7,301 nt of DNA, from assembly GCA_013298455.1 (NCBI GenBank), contig JAAFHR010000162.1, positions 1-7,301 of the forward strand. Direction: 5' to 3'. Under the pieces are notes generated by a model. That model searched no databases and had not been told where the DNA came from. It saw only the letters and a program-made list of their open reading frames with translations. The translations under genes and the position numbers were made by a program. Shown piece by piece: positions 6,303 through 7,301 of the stretch. Source of the DNA: Betaproteobacteria bacterium. GTDB taxonomy: Bacteria > Pseudomonadota > Gammaproteobacteria > Burkholderiales > Casimicrobiaceae. The stretch's first letter is position 1; every line of letters begins with the position of its first letter.

Positions 6303-6749
6303 TTAGCTCTTAACGATGTCGGCGTTTTCGCCTTCGCCGCCTTCTTTGCCATCAGCGCCCAATGACTTGAGCTCAAACGGCGTGTTGTTAGGGCCAGGCA
6401 CGGTGTATTTGTAGTCGTTCGACCACGGGTCTTTGATGTTGTCTTTGCGCAGATACGGGCCATTCCAATTGCTCAATCCGCCCGGATTTTTGAGGAGCGC
6501 TTCGAGCCCTTCTTGCGAGCTGGGGTAGCGGCCAATTTCGAGCTTGAACAAATCAAGCGACTGCACCATCTGACCCATTTCGGTTCGTGCCGCGCCTGCT
6601 TTGGCTTTCTCCGTTTGCCCTAAAAAACGCGAGCCAATCGTTGCAGCCAACACGCCAATAATGACGATCACCGCGAGGAGCTCCATCAGCGTAAAGCCCT
6701 TTTGGGCGGTGCGCAGCGCGCGCAGTGCGGATTTGTTTTGTAGGTTCAT
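6303..6749 (-). CDS. gspG: T2SS major pseudopilin GspG
   Basis: GspG is the main subunit of the periplasmic pseudopilus that pushes substrates through the secretin. From ATG 6749 the precursor has 148 residues, with an 18-residue leader (MNLQNKSALRALRTAQKG). FTLMELLAVIVIIGVLAATI follows, with Glu23 at mature +5. The mature protein has the family hallmarks LDLFKLEIGRYPSSQEGLEA, NWNGPYLRK, DPWSNDYKY and a C-terminal acidic loop (LKSLGADGKEGGEGENADI) in the place where GspG binds calcium. The frame is open to a TTG at 6761, but GGAG six bases before ATG 6749 fixes the start there. It is set off from both neighbours by gaps of about 50 bases, unlike the coupled genes downstream. Confidence 0.97.
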   Translation of the reverse strand: MNLQNKSALRALRTAQKGFTLMELLAVIVIIGVLAATIGSRFLGQTEKAKAGAARTEMGQMVQSLDLFKLEIGRYPSSQEGLEALLKNPGGLSNWNGPYLRKDNIKDPWSNDYKYTVPGPNNTPFELKSLGADGKEGGEGENADIVKS

Positions 6750-6755
6750 TGTGTT

Positions 6756-6759
6756 CTCC
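6756..6759 (-). promoter_or_regulatory. Shine-Dalgarno of gspG
   Basis: GGAG on the minus strand lies six bases before ATG 6749. It excludes the in-frame TTG at 6761, whose last base is part of this motif. Confidence 0.75.
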
Positions 6760-6803
6760 AAGTCTCGATATCCATCAGGGGCAGAGGGGCTATGACTGCG
6801 CCG

Positions 6804-7301
6804 CTAGCCGTTAAATTCCGTCAATCCGAGCAACGCGCTCAGAAGCGCGTAAATAATGCCGCCAACAACCACAGCGAGCGTGACGATGAGCACCGGCTCC
6901 ATCAACGCGAGCGCCCGTTTGAGTGACGTATTGACTTCAACGTCATACACGTCGGCGACCTTCATCAGCATGCTGTCGAGCCGACCGGTTTCCTCGCCCA
7001 CGGCCACCATGTGTACGGCGAGCTTGGGATACAAGCCCGTTTCCATCAATGGCCGCGCGAAACCTTGGCCTTCTTTGAGCCGCGCCAACACACCGTCGAG
7101 CGAATTGGCGAGCGCTCGATTGTCGATCGTGTCTTTCACGATGGTGAGCGCGGGCAGCAAGCTCACGCCGTTGCCCAAGAGCGTGCCAAGCGTGCGAGCG
7201 AAACGCGCGACTTCGATTTTGCGAAACAAATCGCCAACCACGGGCATCGTGAGCTTTCGCAAATGCCATTTCAGCTCGCCCGCAGGTGTGCGCATCCGGC
7301 C
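6804..7301 (-). CDS. gspF: T2SS inner-membrane protein GspF, C-terminal part (cut by window edge)
   Basis: GspF is the polytopic core of the inner-membrane platform and contacts GspE and GspL. The frame is open through the window edge; 165 residues are visible, roughly the last 40 percent of a protein usually near 400 residues. They cover the second T2SSF repeat: VARFARTLGTLLGNGVSLLP, then the family signature VAVGEETGRLDSMLMKVADV. The last membrane helix follows (ALMEPVLIVTLAVVVGGIIY) and the usual short tail. The ATG at 7295 is internal to the gene, since the signature region preceding it in the family is absent here and the frame continues upstream. It ends 54 bases before gspG. Confidence 0.96.
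   Translation of the reverse strand, partial: GRMRTPAGELKWHLRKLTMPVVGDLFRKIEVARFARTLGTLLGNGVSLLPALTIVKDTIDNRALANSLDGVLARLKEGQGFARPLMETGLYPKLAVHMVAVGEETGRLDSMLMKVADVYDVEVNTSLKRALALMEPVLIVTLAVVVGGIIYALLSALLGLTEFNG

Noticed and set aside
6750..6761. TTG start for gspG giving four extra residues
   Set aside because: The GGAG Shine-Dalgarno overlaps this codon and is correctly spaced for ATG 6749.

Overview
The window is one uninterrupted block of a type II secretion system (T2SS, general secretion pathway) operon. All ten genes lie on the minus strand, so transcription runs from high to low coordinates. The order is gspF (3' part only), gspG, gspH, gspI, gspJ, gspK, gspL, gspM, a gspN/gspC-type gene, and gspD (5' part only). 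The moderately high G+C, Gram-negative envelope machinery and F-G-H-I-J-K-L-M-N-D order with the secretin last (the xps order of Xanthomonas) point to a beta- or gammaproteobacterium. The genus cannot be read from this window.

Layout by transcription: 7301-6804 is the end of the inner-membrane platform protein GspF. 6749-6303 is the major pseudopilin GspG, with its own good Shine-Dalgarno. 6251-3474 holds the four minor pseudopilins GspH, I, J and K. 3477-1475 holds the platform proteins GspL and GspM. 1478-696 is a small GspC/XpsN-type clamp protein. 673-1 is the signal peptide and first periplasmic domain of the secretin GspD. GspE is not in the window and would be expected upstream of gspF. 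No non-coding gap exceeds about 55 bases, so there is no dark region.

How the parts work together: GspF, L and M form the inner-membrane platform. GspG polymerises into the pseudopilus, with I, J and K (plus H) at the tip. The GspC/N-type protein links platform to secretin, and GspD is the outer-membrane channel. All five pseudopilins carry a prepilin-peptidase site, so a GspO/PilD peptidase must be encoded elsewhere.

Two features stand out. First, six consecutive junctions (H/I, I/J, J/K, K/L, L/M, M/N) share the same 4-base ATGA stop-start overlap, while G and D, the high-copy subunits, sit outside this chain. Second, a palindromic repeat of about 120 bp, with two inverted arms that each form a GC-rich hairpin, lies in frame inside the gspJ leader. 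It lengthens the cleavable leader to 62 residues without touching the mature pseudopilin. No unknown multi-gene system is visible; the oddity is this repeat in an otherwise recognisable operon.
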